Shown here piece after piece: positions 12,726 to 13,256 of a stretch of DNA of 13,256 nucleotides. The position numbers and the translations under genes are program-made. Every line of letters begins with the position of its first letter. Positions within the stretch are counted from its first letter, which is position 1. The notes beneath the pieces are model-generated. The model was not told where the DNA came from, searched no databases, and was given only the letters and a program-made list of their open reading frames with translations. Source of the DNA: JARIHD01 sp035629475 (GTDB taxonomy: Bacteria; Patescibacteriota; Saccharimonadia; Saccharimonadales; UBA4665); the NCBI GenBank assembly GCA_035629475.1, contig DASPHS010000119.1, positions 1 through 13,256 of the forward strand, given 5' to 3'.

Positions 12726-13256
12726 TTATTGGCTGATTTTGGTGATAAAATCCTGGAGCTTTTGGCGGAAGACTTCCGGGGTGAAGGCTTGGGCTTGGGC
12801 GCGGACGGTTGCCGGGTCGAAGTGCATGTTTTCGGTCGATTTAATAGTGGCCACTAAGGAGTCGACGCTTTGGTCTGCAAAGAATGCGCCGCTGGCGCCT
12901 TCGTGCACGTAGTCCAGAGCGCCACCGGCTTTATAAGCAATGACTGGCGTGCCGGCCGCCATGGCTTCGACGGGTGTAATGCCAAAGTCCTCGTGGCTGG
13001 CAAACAGGAAAGCTTTGGCGCTGGCGAGCTCAGTGGGCATCTCGGCATCGCTGACATCGGTCATGAACGTAATGGTCGGGCCTGCTAGTTTTATAAGGTG
13101 CTCACGATCAGATCCATGACGCCCAATTACTTTGAGGGGTGCAGCCAGTTGATTACAGGCTCGGATGATGAGGTCTATGCGTTTGAAGGGCACAAGCCGC
13201 CCTGCTACCACATAGCCACGGCGGACAGGGGGCTCGGCTGCTGCCGCAAAGCGGGC
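12726..13256 (-). CDS. GT-B (GT4-like) glycosyltransferase, C-terminal part
   Basis: The frame is open to the window edge, so at least 176 C-terminal residues are visible and the N-terminal acceptor domain is missing. The donor-binding Rossmann domain is clear: 'VVAGRLVPFKRIDLIIRA' (the GR-x-x-x-x-K phosphate-binding segment), 'LKVIGRHGSDREHL', 'FMTDVSDAEMPTELASAKAFLFAS', and the nucleotide-sugar motif 'EDFGITPVEAMAAGTPVIA' (E-x7-E type), followed by 'GGALDYVHEGASGAFF'. This is the group 1/GT4 family that builds lipopolysaccharides, mannosides and cell-surface glycans; the exact donor and acceptor cannot be told. The internal GTG or ATG near 13211 is not a real start because homology-like sequence continues upstream of it. 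It is transcribed in the same direction as glmS, 270 bases ahead of it. Confidence 0.85.
   Translation of the reverse strand, partial: ARFAAAAEPPVRRGYVVAGRLVPFKRIDLIIRACNQLAAPLKVIGRHGSDREHLIKLAGPTITFMTDVSDAEMPTELASAKAFLFASHEDFGITPVEAMAAGTPVIAYKAGGALDYVHEGASGAFFADQSVDSLVATIKSTENMHFDPATVRAQAQAFTPEVFRQKLQDFITKISQ

Noticed and set aside
1..13256. CRISPR array, tRNA, rRNA or insertion sequence
   Set aside because: No regularly spaced direct repeats, cloverleaf, rRNA-like segment or transposase motifs were found on either strand.

Overview
The window reads as a bacterial chromosome segment of roughly 50% GC with ten complete protein genes, one partial gene at each end, short intergenic gaps and the standard genetic code. 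The lineage cannot be fixed from sequence alone. Short genes, several apparently leaderless starts, few Shine-Dalgarno sites and complete absence of TGA stops make a Patescibacteria/CPR organism such as Saccharibacteria (TM7) my best but weak guess (about 0.4).

Layout, left to right: the tail of an unknown gene (1-45); an RraB-like small protein (100-477, +); a single-pass surface protein with a Pro/Ala-rich stalk (542-1288, +); a large protein ending in a TerD domain, of the MXAN_6230/SCO0854 type (1417-3513, +); a three-domain RNA-repair enzyme with kinase, metallophosphatase and T4 Rnl1-like ligase domains (3676-5898, +); an RlaP/YcgL-type Pol-beta nucleotidyltransferase (5991-6782, -); a CCA-adding-enzyme-type tRNA nucleotidyltransferase (6814-7845, +); a KilA-N protein (7952-8812, +); a zinc-ribbon membrane metallopeptidase of M50-like type (8864-9541, +); galE (9560-10516, +); glmS (10614-12455, -); and the C-terminal part of a GT-B glycosyltransferase (12726-13256, -).

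The left half has an RNA-damage theme. The end-healing and sealing enzyme faces RlaP, a family named for its association with RNA ligases, and RlaP is divergent from the tRNA 3'-end enzyme across a 31-bp gap whose -10 boxes overlap. A TerD-type stress protein and an RNase-regulator-like protein lie just upstream. I infer a stress-responsive RNA (probably tRNA) repair island; the individual families are known, the grouping is what is notable. The right half is nucleotide-sugar and cell-envelope metabolism (UDP-glucose epimerase, glucosamine-6-phosphate synthase, glycosyltransferase).

Noncoding structure is rich. The kilA-N gene is wrapped in palindromes that share the half-site AAAGGT, one of which contains its Shine-Dalgarno and start codon, and a 23-bp stretch of its coding sequence is repeated exactly in the upstream palindrome. 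Two 80-bp MITE/REP-like elements sit between convergent gene pairs, with constant ends and exchanged stems. The repair enzyme has a promoter-leader-terminator module in front of it, and glmS has a long, well-folded leader that I cannot assign to a known class.
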